DNA from: Cladophialophora immunda
Lineage: Eukaryota > Ascomycota > Eurotiomycetes > Chaetothyriales > Herpotrichiellaceae
DNA length: 64,000 nt
Assembly: GCF_000835495.1 (NCBI RefSeq)
Contig: NW_015622543.1
Location: forward strand, 4,514,619-4,578,618
Direction: 5' to 3'
Part shown: piece by piece, positions 1 through 10,889 of the stretch
Layout: each line of letters begins with the position of its first letter
How positions within the stretch are numbered: the stretch's first letter is position 1
Program-made: the position numbers and the translations under genes
Notes under the pieces: generated by a model
The model's input: the letters and a program-made list of their open reading frames with translations, nothing else
Told to the model about the DNA's origin: nothing
Databases searched by the model: none

Positions 1-542
1 TGCTTTCGAGCAGAAGCGAGGCATTGGCATGGGTCAATAGAACAGTTTTTATAGCGATGGGCAAGCTATTTGTGCGATCTGACGGCGATGTTGAAGCTGT
101 CTACAGGATGTTCAAGGTTGGGTAGACATTTGATCCTTGAGGCATAGCACTGGCTGCAAGCTGTAGAGCAGTAGGAATTTATATGATGCCAACAAGACAA
201 TCCTTAGAATGTTGTCTCCGGTCTCCGGCTTGAAGTTTCTCAAGATAATCGTGGAGCTTGACTTCCCTTGCTTGAGTTAAAATACATCGGCACATTCTAA
301 CATTGCCGGTGCCTAACTCCAGTCCACATACCAGCCTACCCTGTCTTTCCTCTGCCCCATCTCCAAGCTGACCGGGCCCGGGGTAACCCAGATCAAGCAT
401 CATCCCAGATCAATCACTTCCCCACGGAGACCATGATTTATTTAGGCTTTAAGGGCAAGGAATGCTTCGACGTGGCAGAACTACAACGAGAACCAGCGTC
501 TCTTCTCCTTCTGTTTAACATCATCAAATTCTAAACACAAAC
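1..542. other. Upstream flank of the P450 gene, no gene seen
   Basis: No open frame here resembles a protein family I know. The stretch holds the presumed promoter and 5' leader of the P450 gene that starts at 543. A short minus-strand frame (179-403) has no recognisable motif and is most likely chance. Confidence 0.5.
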
Positions 543-2620
543 ATGTTGGGTCTACTGGTGTCTGGCGCTCTCGCAGCCGCTGAAACGCTCTCGTTGATTC
601 GATTCGGGCCCATCAAGCCTGAATCATTCACAACGACGTTCGCATGTGCAGTATTTCTTAATTTCCTCACACTGCAAGCCTTCCACATATTTGTGTACCC
701 TTTTTACTTGTCGCCACTTCGAAACCTGCCTCGTCCAAAGGTGCGTTTCGCCGTTCATGTCACTTGAGTGATACCTAATGTCTTATTGAACACTGATTCG
801 ATAATATCTTCCTTAACATACTAACTCGGGTTCCTTACAGGTCCGCGGAAATATCCTGCTCGGTCAGATCCCGAATCAATACAACTCGCTCCCCAGCGAG
901 CTGGAGAAACAATGGATGCTAGAACATCCCGACGCGCCTTTTATTCGATACTTGACCTTCCTCAACAAGGAGGTCCTTCTGGTCAACAGCCCCCAAGCGC
1001 ACAAAGAGGTGCTCCAGACTCAGTGTTATTCGTTCCGGAAGCCGCTGTACTACCAAAGAATTATTGGCGAGATTGCTGGGATGGGCATCCTCTTCGCGGA
1101 GGGTGAGGAGCATAGAAGGATCAGGAAGATGTTGATATGTTCGTTGAGCCCCTTGCAGTTACTATTTCGCCTGCTGCGTTAAAAGCTGATAGTGATCATT
1201 GCTGATTGCTGACCGTGTTTGAAAAGCACCATTCTCATTCGGCAACATCAAGCGGCTTCTCCCCTTTTTTCAGACCAAAGCGACGGAATTGGCCAATTTG
1301 ATATCCGCGTCTCTTCAAAAATCTGAGCTCGTCGAAGGTAATGTTGACATTTTGCAATTTAAATGGTCTGGACTACTTGACTCGTGAGAAGCTTACAAGT
1401 TAGCGGTGTACAGTTTCCGGCCTCCTCGCAAAAACCACCCTTGACATCGTCGGGCTCGCCGCCCTGGGATACCAGCTCGACTCTCTCTCGAAACCGTCCA
1501 TCCTTGCAGAGAGCTACGAGAAGATCTTCGAGTGCATCACTCCATTGCAAGTCCTGATATCGACCATCCACCGATTCATTCCCGTTCGATCGTGGCTCCC
1601 ACTCAAGGTCAATAAAGAATATGTCCACGCCAATGCCGACGTTCGAACACGACTCCGACAGCATATCAGGCAGAGGAAGAGAGAGTTTCAAGAAGGCAAG
1701 ATCCTAGGGGAGAAACAAAGCCGGGATTTGTTGACTCTGATGATCGAGGAGAGTAAAGACACGTGGTCAGAGGATGAGATGCTAGGATATGTGAGTTTCT
1801 TACTTTCTTTACATTACGTAGTACGTTCTTTCCGGGTGATTTTGAGTCCTAACTTGTTGCAGCTTTTGAACTTTATGTCTGCGTAAGTTTGCCGTCATTT
1901 ATCCTGGTTTAGATGAACCGTGAATACGAGAAGGAAACAACTTCTCACAACCCCTTATGACAGTGGCCACGAAACTACAGCAGGGGCTTTGACATGGGCC
2001 CTATATGCCCTCACGCTGTATCCCGCGATGCAAAAGCGCCTCCGGGATGAAATCAAAGACGGATTCACCAATTCCAAATCCCCAAGCTACAACGAGATCG
2101 AGGGGCTTCAGTTTCTGAACAACTTCACCAAGGAAGTATTGAGATATTATCCTCCAGGTTAGCCCTCATTCTCCTTCTCCTTCTCCTAGTTAGCAAGGCT
2201 TGCACTATGCCAGCAGTGGCTAAACTGATCATTACCTACTCAGCCCCAACCTTCCCCCGTGAAACATCCATCGACGTCACCATCGCCGGCATCCCAATCC
2301 CCAAAGGAACACTCATCACCATCGCCCCCGCGACCATCCAATTCAACCCTCTTATCTGGGGCCCGCGAGCCGAGGACTTCGATCCCGACAGGTTCGACAA
2401 TCTCCCCGAAGCAGCGCGCGATCCGTTTGTTCTCGAGGCCTTTTCCGCTGGGCCGCGGGTGTGCATTGGGAAATCCTTTGCTCTTTTGGAGTTCAAGACG
2501 ATTCTGTGTGAGTTGGTGCGCAGGTTCGAGTTTGAGAATACAGGGCCGGCGGAGCCGCAGAAGAGTGGGCCTAGTTTGCGGCCTCTGTGTGGGATGACGA
2601 TGAAGGTAAGGGCTGTGTGA
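543..2620 (+). CDS. Cytochrome P450 monooxygenase
   Basis: Haem-thiolate monooxygenase, expected on the ER membrane and dependent on a P450 reductase. Splicing seven exons (543-740, 841-1138, 1227-1337, from about 1414, a 21-base exon near 1862, about 1966-2157, about 2243-2620) gives roughly 524 residues, normal for a class II P450. The N-terminus is hydrophobic (membrane anchor). The I-helix oxygen-activation motif GHETTAG is split by an intron near 1966. The K-helix ExxR is EVLR in KEVLRYYPP. The PERF region is DFDPDRF, and the haem-binding loop FSAGPRVCIG carries the cysteine ligand. All key residues are present, so the gene looks functional. It is convergent with the flavin hydroxylase at 2721, about 100 bases away. 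The substrate cannot be read from sequence; oxidation of a hydrophobic cluster substrate is inference. Confidence 0.93.
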
Positions 2621-2720
2621 GAGGACTGAAGAGAGGTTGCTTGAGTATGAGGAAGGAGAAGATGGAAGTATCAAGATTCAAGTATCAAGTATGACTATTC
2701 TCTTATGCTAAATGTCAATA

Positions 2721-4337
2721 TCACTTGTTGGCCACGCGATAAAATGCCTCGCGGGCCTGTTCCTTCTCCAGCGCCATCATCATCTCCACGGTCCAGTCCT
2801 CGTGCACATGTCCCTCGGGTGTATTCGTCGAAGTGAATGGTTTGCTACCATCTCGAGAGCTCGCCACAGCCTCATCGCATCTCTCGTCGGCGTATTTCTC
2901 TGCATCATGTCCAAAGAGCCACAGCGGTTGCGGCATTTTGAGGAACTCCGGGTTCGCTTTGACGGCGTCCCAGTCCGTTTGATGCCATCGATGCCTCGTC
3001 TCCCAACCCATTCGCTGGGTGAGACTTGTTCTCTCGTATCTAGTAGCAGTTCTCCGTCAGTTTCTGCGATGGACATCATACATGCAATTTTCGACCCTCA
3101 GGTTTCAACCAACATACCTAATCTTCTCAAACGCTCGGAATGCATCGGGAATTCCATCTTTTCCCAGCTTGGTGACCAACGTGCCAATTGTCACACCGTC
3201 TTCCATTGCTTGCGCAGCGCCTTGACCTGACGTTGGTAAATGAGGGTGAGCTGCGTCGCCGACCAGTACGATGCGGCCAGTCTTTGAAACCCACTGTCTG
3301 ATGGGATCGCGCCAGAGAAGTTTCCAGTCTATCAACCTGTCTGGGGGGATGGCTCGCATAGCAGCTTGAATCACGGGGTCCCATCCATCCACCACCTTGA
3401 GCATGTCATTGAGATCTCCGGGGTAACTCCACGACTCTTCGACCTCGTACGTGTCCTGATTGTCGCCGTTAGAGACCATTCCGACTGTGGGGTGGGAGAT
3501 GAACTGAAATACCTTATGAGTACAGAAAATCACAGCCGACTTGGGCGCCGCCGAGATGAACAAAATAGCATGCGTGTCCGTGCCCAGCCACACCTCAAAC
3601 GTATCCTTCGCATCCTCGACGTAATTTTTGGTTAGGGGACTGTCTTTGAGCAGCTCCAGCGGAAACCAGGTCCTATAGACGGCAAACCCACTCGTCCTGG
3701 GATGCTGCTGGATCCCAATGACATGCTTCCTTGCTGCGCTGTGAATCCCATCGGCGGCAATGACTCCATCGGCCTCGACTTGTTCGCCATCACCAACCAC
3801 TACACCTGCGCATCCGTGCTCCTCGTCCTCGAAATACTCTCGAATGCGGCATCCAAAGCGGAACTTGATGCCGAGGGACTTTGCGTATCCGAACATGAGG
3901 CGTTGCAGCATGCCTCGATTGGAATAGAGGATGGGAGACCCGTTGATTTCGGTGGGAAGCGGTGGTTGAATGATCACTTTTCCATCCTTGTCACGCATGG
4001 TGATCAGTGGAGGTTGTGCCGACTGTGCTACTGCTTCGTCCAGGACATTGCCCCAGTTGGCCATGACTTTGGTCGCATTGGACCCGATTTGGACGATGTC
4101 GCCTGTGTGTGATATATTAGTTGAGAATTGAAGTCAGATACTCCGTACCCAGAGGATTTTGGGGAACAAACCTTGGGTGGTTAATTCCTTGACTGCCTCG
4201 ATGACTTCGACTTGGACGCCTTTTCGATGTAACTCGATAGCGGTAGTGAGTCCAGCGAAGCCAGCACCGACGATGATAATGCGAGTCATCGAAGGACGGA
4301 CTCCATTTGTAGCAGCTGTACCGTTCAGGGCAGTCAT
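2721..4337 (-). CDS. FAD-dependent aromatic hydroxylase (salicylate hydroxylase-like)
   Basis: Class A flavoprotein monooxygenase, expected to use NAD(P)H and O2 to hydroxylate an aromatic or enolic substrate. About 488 residues in three exons. The first ends after KELTTQ near 4170; the second runs from about 4108 to 3125; the third ends at 2721. The N-terminal dinucleotide fold is IIIVGAGFAGL, the DG motif is AADGIHS, and the GD motif is LVGDAAHPHLPTSGQGA. The last splice restores FEKIRYERTSLTQRMG, a stretch typical of salicylate-hydroxylase relatives. The start at 4337 (MTALNG) was preferred because an upstream in-frame leader (from 4412) is low-complexity. It is divergent from the VOC gene at 4934. 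Salicylate itself as substrate is not established; the family also includes zeaxanthin-epoxidase-like and FAD tailoring enzymes of metabolite clusters. Confidence 0.9.
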
Positions 4338-4933
4338 GGTGGAAAGAGGCTTGCTTGTCACTCTTCTTCGATGTGGGATGGAAATTGGAATCGAGGAATA
4401 GCTCAACCTCACTAATCCGTCTATATGAAAACACCCTCACAAACCCACCCAAGCTAAGAAAACTATAGTGGGTGAGATCTGTGCATGGATGATGTCTCGG
4501 CCAGACCAGTGCTACCCCGGTGAACGACTCCGTGCTGCTCGGAGTCATTACTCGGTATACCGTATGGGCGGGAAAGGGGGTGCGGGGGGTTGTTCCTTTC
4601 ACTGTGGCAGCTTGGAACCGGCCCGGACTTGGTGCCCGGTGTCTGTTCTTATCCGGCTGTGAGCTGTGAACATTCCGAGAAAAATCAGCATTCAATCGTG
4701 CACAAACGCCAACCGAGCATTGAGACCAGGTCGACATATTTCATTATCATGGCTATCCCAGAAGAAAAAAGCAAATCAATTTCAGATTCTTCGGAGCCTG
4801 TGATAATCTAAGAACCTATAGGGTCTACCCTTTACTTCGCCTTGGCAGTATCGCCCAGTGTAAACCCATCTCACCACAGACATCAACATTATAATATATA
4901 CTGCTTCGCTTCGCTTCGCAGAAATATATCACC
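4338..4933. promoter_or_regulatory. Shared divergent promoter of flavin hydroxylase and VOC gene
   Basis: About 600 bases separate the start codons of two divergent genes that would act in sequence on an aromatic ring. CGG triplets that could be half-sites for Zn2Cys6 factors occur, but no convincing inverted pair was picked by eye. Just before the VOC start there is a short CTTCG tandem (around 4903-4919). Confidence 0.4.
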
Positions 4934-5512
4934 ATGGTCGCAGATTTCGACCAAAAGACAGACAAAGTCCTCGCCCCCAGCAAACTCGCCCACGTCGTCC
5001 TCCGCACCAACAACTTCGCCGCCATGGTGCAATACTACCAATCTTTCCTCGGCGCGTCGGTCATCTACTCCAACGACTTCCTCGCCTTCCTGACGTACGA
5101 CGATGAACACCACCGCATCGCCATCGCCGGCATCCCCGACACAAAACCCAAACAACTCACGACCTGTGGCCTCGAACACATCGCCTTCTCCTTCAACACT
5201 CTCGAGGATCTACTGCTGTCCTATCGCCAACGGAAACAGAAAGACATCCAGCCCCTGTGGCCCGTCAACCATGGCCCCACGACGTCAATCTACTACCGCG
5301 ACCCGGATGGCAACATGCTCGAAACGCAAGTCGACAATTTCGACTCACCGGAGGAGGCGACTGAGTTCATGAAGTCCAAGTATTTCGCGGAGAACCCTAT
5401 TGGGACGGATTTCGATCCAGAGGAGTATATCTCGCGGTTGAGGGCGGGGGAGAGTGAAAGGGATTTGAAGAGGAGGGTGGAGATTGGGCCGCGTGGAATT
5501 CCTGTATTGTAG
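4934..5512 (+). CDS. VOC-superfamily protein, extradiol dioxygenase-like
   Basis: Intronless gene, 192 residues. It belongs to the vicinal-oxygen-chelate superfamily (glyoxalase I, bleomycin resistance, 2,3-dihydroxybiphenyl dioxygenase). The metal triad is visible: His20 in KLAHVVLR, His82 in GLEHIAF, Glu130 in GNMLETQ. A tyrosine pair (120-121) before RDPDGN lies where type I extradiol dioxygenases keep their active-site tyrosine. Single-domain fungal members of this length are usually annotated as biphenyl-diol-dioxygenase-like. Paired with the divergent hydroxylase it could cleave a catechol-type product; this is inference, and a non-dioxygenase VOC activity (isomerase, epimerase) is equally possible. 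It is convergent with regulator 1 (81 bases between stop codons). Confidence 0.87.
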   Translation: MVADFDQKTDKVLAPSKLAHVVLRTNNFAAMVQYYQSFLGASVIYSNDFLAFLTYDDEHHRIAIAGIPDTKPKQLTTCGLEHIAFSFNTLEDLLLSYRQRKQKDIQPLWPVNHGPTTSIYYRDPDGNMLETQVDNFDSPEEATEFMKSKYFAENPIGTDFDPEEYISRLRAGESERDLKRRVEIGPRGIPVL

Positions 5513-5592
5513 TAGTAGTATGAGCATGAGCATGAACATGAGCTGTATTGTATTACAGGATGTACAAGGTAGGTATTCATCAAGCAACTTCA

Positions 5593-8500
5593 CTATTGTC
5601 CCAGAAAATCCAAAAACTCGTCGTCGGCAGAACCAGGCGGCGGGAGGAATGTGCTCCAGTTGTCCAGCTCCATGTCAAATAGATTCGATGCATCTCCCTG
5701 TACAGGTAAAATTAGTATCTTGCGCTCTGCTCGCGACTAACTATAAAATGACAAGACTGGGTGGCAATGGTGTCTTATAAGTTCTATGTCCGGACGACTT
5801 ACAGTGATTGCATTGCCATCGCCATTGTCTCGGCATTCGTCAACTTCAGCAACACCGATCAACGTCGATGTGTCCGATGCACTAGCAGTAGCCTGCATTC
5901 CCATTCCCATTGCAGACTTTTTCGCATAAGGTCCTGGATTTACAGTCGCAGACGCAGTTGCAGGATGGACTGGTTGTGTCTGTGTTTGGGTCTGTGTCAG
6001 AAGGTCCGAGTTGTGGCGTCTGACAGCGGTCCGCGCGAGAGCAGCAATGTCCTTTGCGAAAGGAATGTACACCTCTGTAGCGAACTGCACGCGGGAGAAG
6101 TGTGCGGCGCCGATATCCATCAGAGCGAGATCGGACTGGGTCTGGAGTGAAGGGTGCTTTATGCGCTCGAGGATTTGGATGAAGAGATTAATCAGGGCGT
6201 AGAGAGGGCCGTAGAATGATAGTCTACACAAATATCAGAGATAGAGAGAGAAACGTAAGTACATATGTATCTAGATGAGAGACAAATACTAAGACAAAAA
6301 GAAACGAACTTACAAGAGCGGAGTGCAGGCGTCAATGTGGATGTACTGCGATGCCAGGATGGCGTTTCTCGCCGTCGTGGCCACCGTTTGAACAGACTTT
6401 TCCATCTGAAGTCGCGAAGCAGGGTGGTCTCTCAGATTGAAAGCAGCGCGGGACCACGGGTTCGAGAGGATGGTGTGAATGTCCAACGTGATGTTGTAGT
6501 AGTACAATCGGATATAGACTGCCTGTTGCACCGTCAACTCTCCGTCAGGCGTGGGAAGGCTGGCCGGTTTATCGAGAGACAGATATGGCTGGAGAAGCTC
6601 GCCCAGGCGCCGGTTCTCGGCGTCAAGCTCTGCGACTGTCGATGCTAGGTCTTGAGCAGGCTGAGGTTGTTGAGATGAGTCGATGTTGGAAAGTCTTCTC
6701 GTGACTGTAGATGACATTTGTGCCAGCCTGATCAGGATTGAGCAATAAGTCTCATTGACCGAGTTGCTTCCAGGTTCGGCCACGGGCCATTCGCAGTTGA
6801 TGTCTTCATCCATGAGCATCTGCAATGTTGTTAGGACCTTGGACAAACAAAGCATGTCACTTCAAAACTTACCGACGGCCGCCCCGAACAACCAGATGCC
6901 CCCTTTTCGAGGCAGTAAAGTGCCCAAAATAACCGGTTTCGGTACCTTTGCTCGTATGGACTCATGTTCCAAGAAGACGCCGGCCGTCGATGCAGCCCCT
7001 TGGAGCATGCTGATCTCAGTGCGACGGTGGACAGCATATACTCGAGGCAAGGATTTCCCATGCTGTCTGTAAAGTATGCCTGCTCGATCGTGGTCAGTAA
7101 CCAGTCAGTCCCAGCGCCAATGAAGGGCCTAGAGTACCATGACGGCCAGTGCCTGGATAGATGATAGCGACGTTCGGAAATACAATAGCTCAGTGTGGAC
7201 AAGAAGTGCGTTGGCAAAATACGTCCATGCCACCTCACAAGCGTGTCGATAGCTTCCGGCCCTCGAAAGCTCGATTCGTGCTCCAGCCGCATAGATCGTG
7301 TTGCGCAGAGCAAACCAAGCAGGGTCATCATCATTGAGTGCTCCAGCAAAGTGAGCTTGAAGTCGGCTCTCGAATCTCGCCTGATCCATCAATCCGAACG
7401 GTGCTTCGGCGGCGAACTCGAAATAAGCTGGCGTTAAGTCTCGTCAGAGAGGTGGCATTGCACAAGACTCAAGAGTCAGGCTGGGGACCAGATAGTAATA
7501 CCTTTGACATATCTTTGAGCAGCTTCGACAGTTGGTTCAGCGACTTTCTCCTTGGTCAATCCACTCTCGAGCTTCAGGCTTCGTGTGACCTCCTTTGTCA
7601 ACCTGAAAGCAGAGTCTTGAAATGTATCGGTGCCCGTCTTCGATGATACCCAATGGATACCCGGCTTCGAACATATGGAAAGGTAAGACCTTGGTCCTTT
7701 TGAGGTGTCAATCGTAGTCCTGGGTCTATTGAGCATGGATTAATCACTAACCATGATACTCCCAGTTTGCCTGGCAACTAAGTCAGTCATAATTCATCTG
7801 TGTCTTTACATGCTTTGTGTGTGGGCGCAGTCACTAACCAAATCACGGAAGCAAACTTCTTCTCCTTCGCTGACATGATGCAAATCTTCGTCGCTCCTGC
7901 TTGCAAACTTCTGCCTTTCACGATGTGTATTTCCAGATCCTAGCATCGTTCCCTGATAGGTATTCGAGAGTTTCGTGTGGTCGTGTTCAAAGCCGTTTAG
8001 CTCCATTGGATGACCTGGGCCACTCGAAATTGTGCTTGGTGATGGGAACGTATTCATAATAAACTGTTCATCACAGTCGACATGCGCCCGGCTTGCACCA
8101 TCCACAAAACTAAGTCTGTGTGAGCGTGGTGGCGGGCCAGGCCCAGGGACAGGAACCATCATCTTGTCGAGGTCGTTGAATGGGCCAGGCCCCTCTTGTA
8201 GACCTGCGACCAGTGAACCAGAAGCTGAAGCTGGTGGTATGAGTGTGGGACTCCTGGTGTTGACTGGGTTAGTCACATCAACCATGTCAACCATATCCTT
8301 GATTTTGTTCTGCTGGTTCGTGTAAGGGATGTTGACACTGTTGCCAGGCGCGTTCGCATTGTTCATGGACAGCAAAACTTGTTCCAGCTGCGTTAGACGT
8401 CGAGCCATGACAGTGGTTGCGCTGTCCTTCTTCTGGGTACGAGGCCGTTGTCTAGCCACGGACGCGCATACTTCGCCATGATCAAGGCAGTTTTTGCAAG

Positions 8501-8689
8501 GATATCCTCCATTACCTGCTCATCCTCGTAAGTGTTTGGAGCCAAGGTTAGAGGGGAACCTCTGGAGTTTGACTTACAGCGAATTTTTTTCACTCTGCAG
8601 AAATTGCAAGCAATGGGTCTTCTTGTTCTCGCGTACATGTAGTCATTGTTATCACTGGCTTGCACGCCGTCACTACGGGATGCTGCCAT
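5593..8689 (-). CDS. Zn2Cys6 fungal transcription factor (regulator 1)
   Basis: Nuclear DNA-binding regulator with at least six introns. The zinc cluster is split: the first exon ends in CNFCRVKKIRC and the next begins with NGGYPCKNCLDHGEVC, giving a perfect CX2CX6CX5CX2CX6C. Donor GTAAGT lies near 8576 and acceptor after GATGAGCAG near 8515. A linker and short coiled coil follow (RRLTQLEQVLLSM). The fungal-specific middle homology domain includes TYFANALLVHTELLYFRTS and NRLFWALYCLEKG. The last exon restores GDASNLFDMELDNWSTF and ends at 5593 in an acidic, hydrophobic tail typical of activation domains. All junctions keep frame, so I see no break. As the regulator nearest the hydroxylase/VOC pair and the CrtC-like gene it is a candidate local activator (inference). 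Confidence 0.88.
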
Positions 8690-9780
8690 TCTCGAGCGGG
8701 CAAACTTCGAGGTGAATTTGCACGACTTAGCAATGTTTCGAGAGGATCAAAGGGTCAAAAAAAAGATGGACATCCGCGGTGGCTCGAGGTGTTCAGGTAT
8801 AAAGTCTGGGGTATACGTCTCCCCCCAAACCCCGCTACAGGGTAGACGAATAGGCTGAGGCATGCAGGCCTAAGACAACAAGCATTGGGTCCATGCTGCT
8901 GAGCCTAGAACGACAAGGGGCAAATGCAAATGCCTTGAGAGCTTCGTGTCTATCCGAAACCATAGGAGCCCTACCCATAAGACCCTACACGAGTCACACG
9001 GGGCATTTCGACGAGTTCTACAAAGGCATCGGACGATCGACCAATGAAGTAACGGGTCGTTTCCCAATTCGTGCGTGACCGTGGAGCAGTAGAGCAGTGG
9101 AGCACAGTCCCAACTTCCCTCACTGGCGGTCCGGCGAAACGAGGTCATATTTCGGCCCGGCCATGTTCGCCGACACCGAAGCAAGACTATAATTGGACAG
9201 CAGCTGTGGGCCCAAGGAAGGCAACATGCCCCGGACCCCGCAGTTGTTGAAATGTCACTTACTGACCACGAATGCAGACAAGTTACGGAGTACAACTCCA
9301 GCGCTTTCTTTCCATTGCAGCCCGCGAGGAGCTTGAATGACACTAGTTCTAGAGTTCAGCGCCTTAAACTACTCACCCTGTCACAGGTCACTTTTCAGAT
9401 ATCATTGATGCATGGACTACAGGAGTCTATTCTATGACAGTCCGACCAACAACGTCAATTTTCCTAGGCACGTTGCTTCCTTTGAGTACAGCGGGATTGC
9501 TGAGCCGTCAAGGACTTTTTCAGTTCGGCGTCGGAAAAGTCGGTCTCGGGCGGTGAATCGATTTCCCTCTATAGCACCGTGGGGTTAAGCAAGCCTTTGT
9601 TTGAGCCTTCCTAGCTTCAAGAACTAAGATTTGAGTAGAATAAAAACATTGCTTCAGCCCTCAGCCTTCAGCCTTCTGTGCTCTGCTCGATATAGAAGTC
9701 GTTCAAATGGTAAGCCACTGACAATTGTTACATGTTCTTCATCTTGAATACAAGTTCCAATTCCATTGCCTCAAATTACA
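8690..9780. promoter_or_regulatory. Divergent intergenic region between regulator 1 and the CrtC-like gene
   Basis: About 1.1 kb without a supportable gene. It contains one copy of the TACGGAGTAC motif (9284-9293). A possible non-coding 5' exon with a GTAAGC donor lies just before 9712. It should carry the promoters of both flanking genes. Confidence 0.4.
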
Positions 9781-10827
9781 ATGTCGAACCTCCCTCCTCC
9801 AGAATCTGATCTTTGGCTCTTCACTCCTGAAAAAGGAGAGACATGGAAGCCGCACACGATTCACACGCACTACTTTGGATTCAGTGTCCCCGAAGCCGCT
9901 ATTGGGGCATTCATCTACTTTCGCTACCAGCCTGCATTCCCCCTTTTGGCGGGCGGTGTTGCTCTGTTCCAAGGCCTGGACAACTATCGGCCCCTGGAAG
10001 TCGAGCACTTGAACTTCATGAACACGATGCCATGGCCCGAATTCGATGAAACCAATTCCTTCACCACATTCAACGGCCTGCACATGCAAGTGATTGAGCC
10101 GGGGAAGAAGTTCCATCTCTCCTATAAAAGCAAGGACGGAAGTGCCAGTTTCGACGTCATCCAGACGGCTGTCACTCCGCTGCTGCCGCGTGGCCATGTG
10201 ATGCCAGGCGAGGATCGAGATGCCGAAGCCGACAAGAACCCCGGGGGCAGCGAACAGTTCATGCACTGTGTCGGAAAACTGCATCTCAACGGCAAGGATT
10301 ACGATGTCGATTGTTTCCCGGTCCGCGATCGGTCGTGGAAACAGATCCGCACGGAAGAGGAGGTCGACTTCCCCCCGGCAGGATGGTCACCGATGTGCTT
10401 CGACGGACAGTTCTCCTTCTGCCAGATTGGGTGGGAGTCGCCGGACACCAATCCGCACTGGAAGGATATTTTCCCAGAACACAGCGACCCGAACAAGCCA
10501 AACTTCTACTTCGCCTGGATGGTCGATGAACAGGAATCGATCAGGAACATCGTGCGGATTCATCGCAAAGTCACGGAGTTTCATCCGAAACTGTTTGCGG
10601 CGACTAAACAAGAAATCGAGGCTGAAGACGATACGGGCAAGATCTACAAGTTTAAAGGCAAGGCCATCGCCATGGCTCATCTTCCCTCTTGGCCAAACAA
10701 TATGTTCATCGATGCCGTGTACAAATGGACGGATGAGAAGGGTCGAGTCACCCATTGTGCGTATCAGGAGGCATGGTATGCAAAGTACCAACGTTTCAGC
10801 ATTGGAAAATTGGCCCAAAAGGCATGA
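9781..10827 (+). CDS. CrtC/AttH lipocalin-like protein (DUF7064/DUF7065-type)
   Basis: Single uninterrupted frame of 348 residues from the ATG at 9781 (an in-frame TTG further upstream was not used). No signal peptide or membrane segment. The aromatic-rich sequence, with HYFGFSVPEAAIG near the start, a central CFPVRDRSWKQIR and a FIDAVYKWTDEKGR segment near the end, resembles uncharacterised proteins related to hydroxyneurosporene synthase (CrtC/AttH double-lipocalin fold). Fungal proteins of that fold include pericyclases and hydratases in metabolite clusters, while relatives in actinobacteria lie near steroid or terpenoid degradation genes. The activity here is unknown. Convergent with the alcohol dehydrogenase (63 bases). 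The family name is from memory of the sequence pattern, so domain assignment is tentative. Confidence 0.7.
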   Translation: MSNLPPPESDLWLFTPEKGETWKPHTIHTHYFGFSVPEAAIGAFIYFRYQPAFPLLAGGVALFQGLDNYRPLEVEHLNFMNTMPWPEFDETNSFTTFNGLHMQVIEPGKKFHLSYKSKDGSASFDVIQTAVTPLLPRGHVMPGEDRDAEADKNPGGSEQFMHCVGKLHLNGKDYDVDCFPVRDRSWKQIRTEEEVDFPPAGWSPMCFDGQFSFCQIGWESPDTNPHWKDIFPEHSDPNKPNFYFAWMVDEQESIRNIVRIHRKVTEFHPKLFAATKQEIEAEDDTGKIYKFKGKAIAMAHLPSWPNNMFIDAVYKWTDEKGRVTHCAYQEAWYAKYQRFSIGKLAQKA

Positions 10828-10889
10828 GCCTTGAGGCGTGGCAATGGAACTATATATGCCATAATACCAGATAGATAGACATGCTGTAT

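Noticed and set aside
1134..1230. Possible AT-AC (minor spliceosome) intron in the P450 gene
   Set aside because: A normal GT-AG choice (donor GTTCGT at 1139, acceptor before 1227) restores KMLISPFSFGNIKRL.
9766..9780. Upstream in-frame start of the CrtC-like gene
   Set aside because: The codon is TTG; the ATG at 9781 is the first good start.
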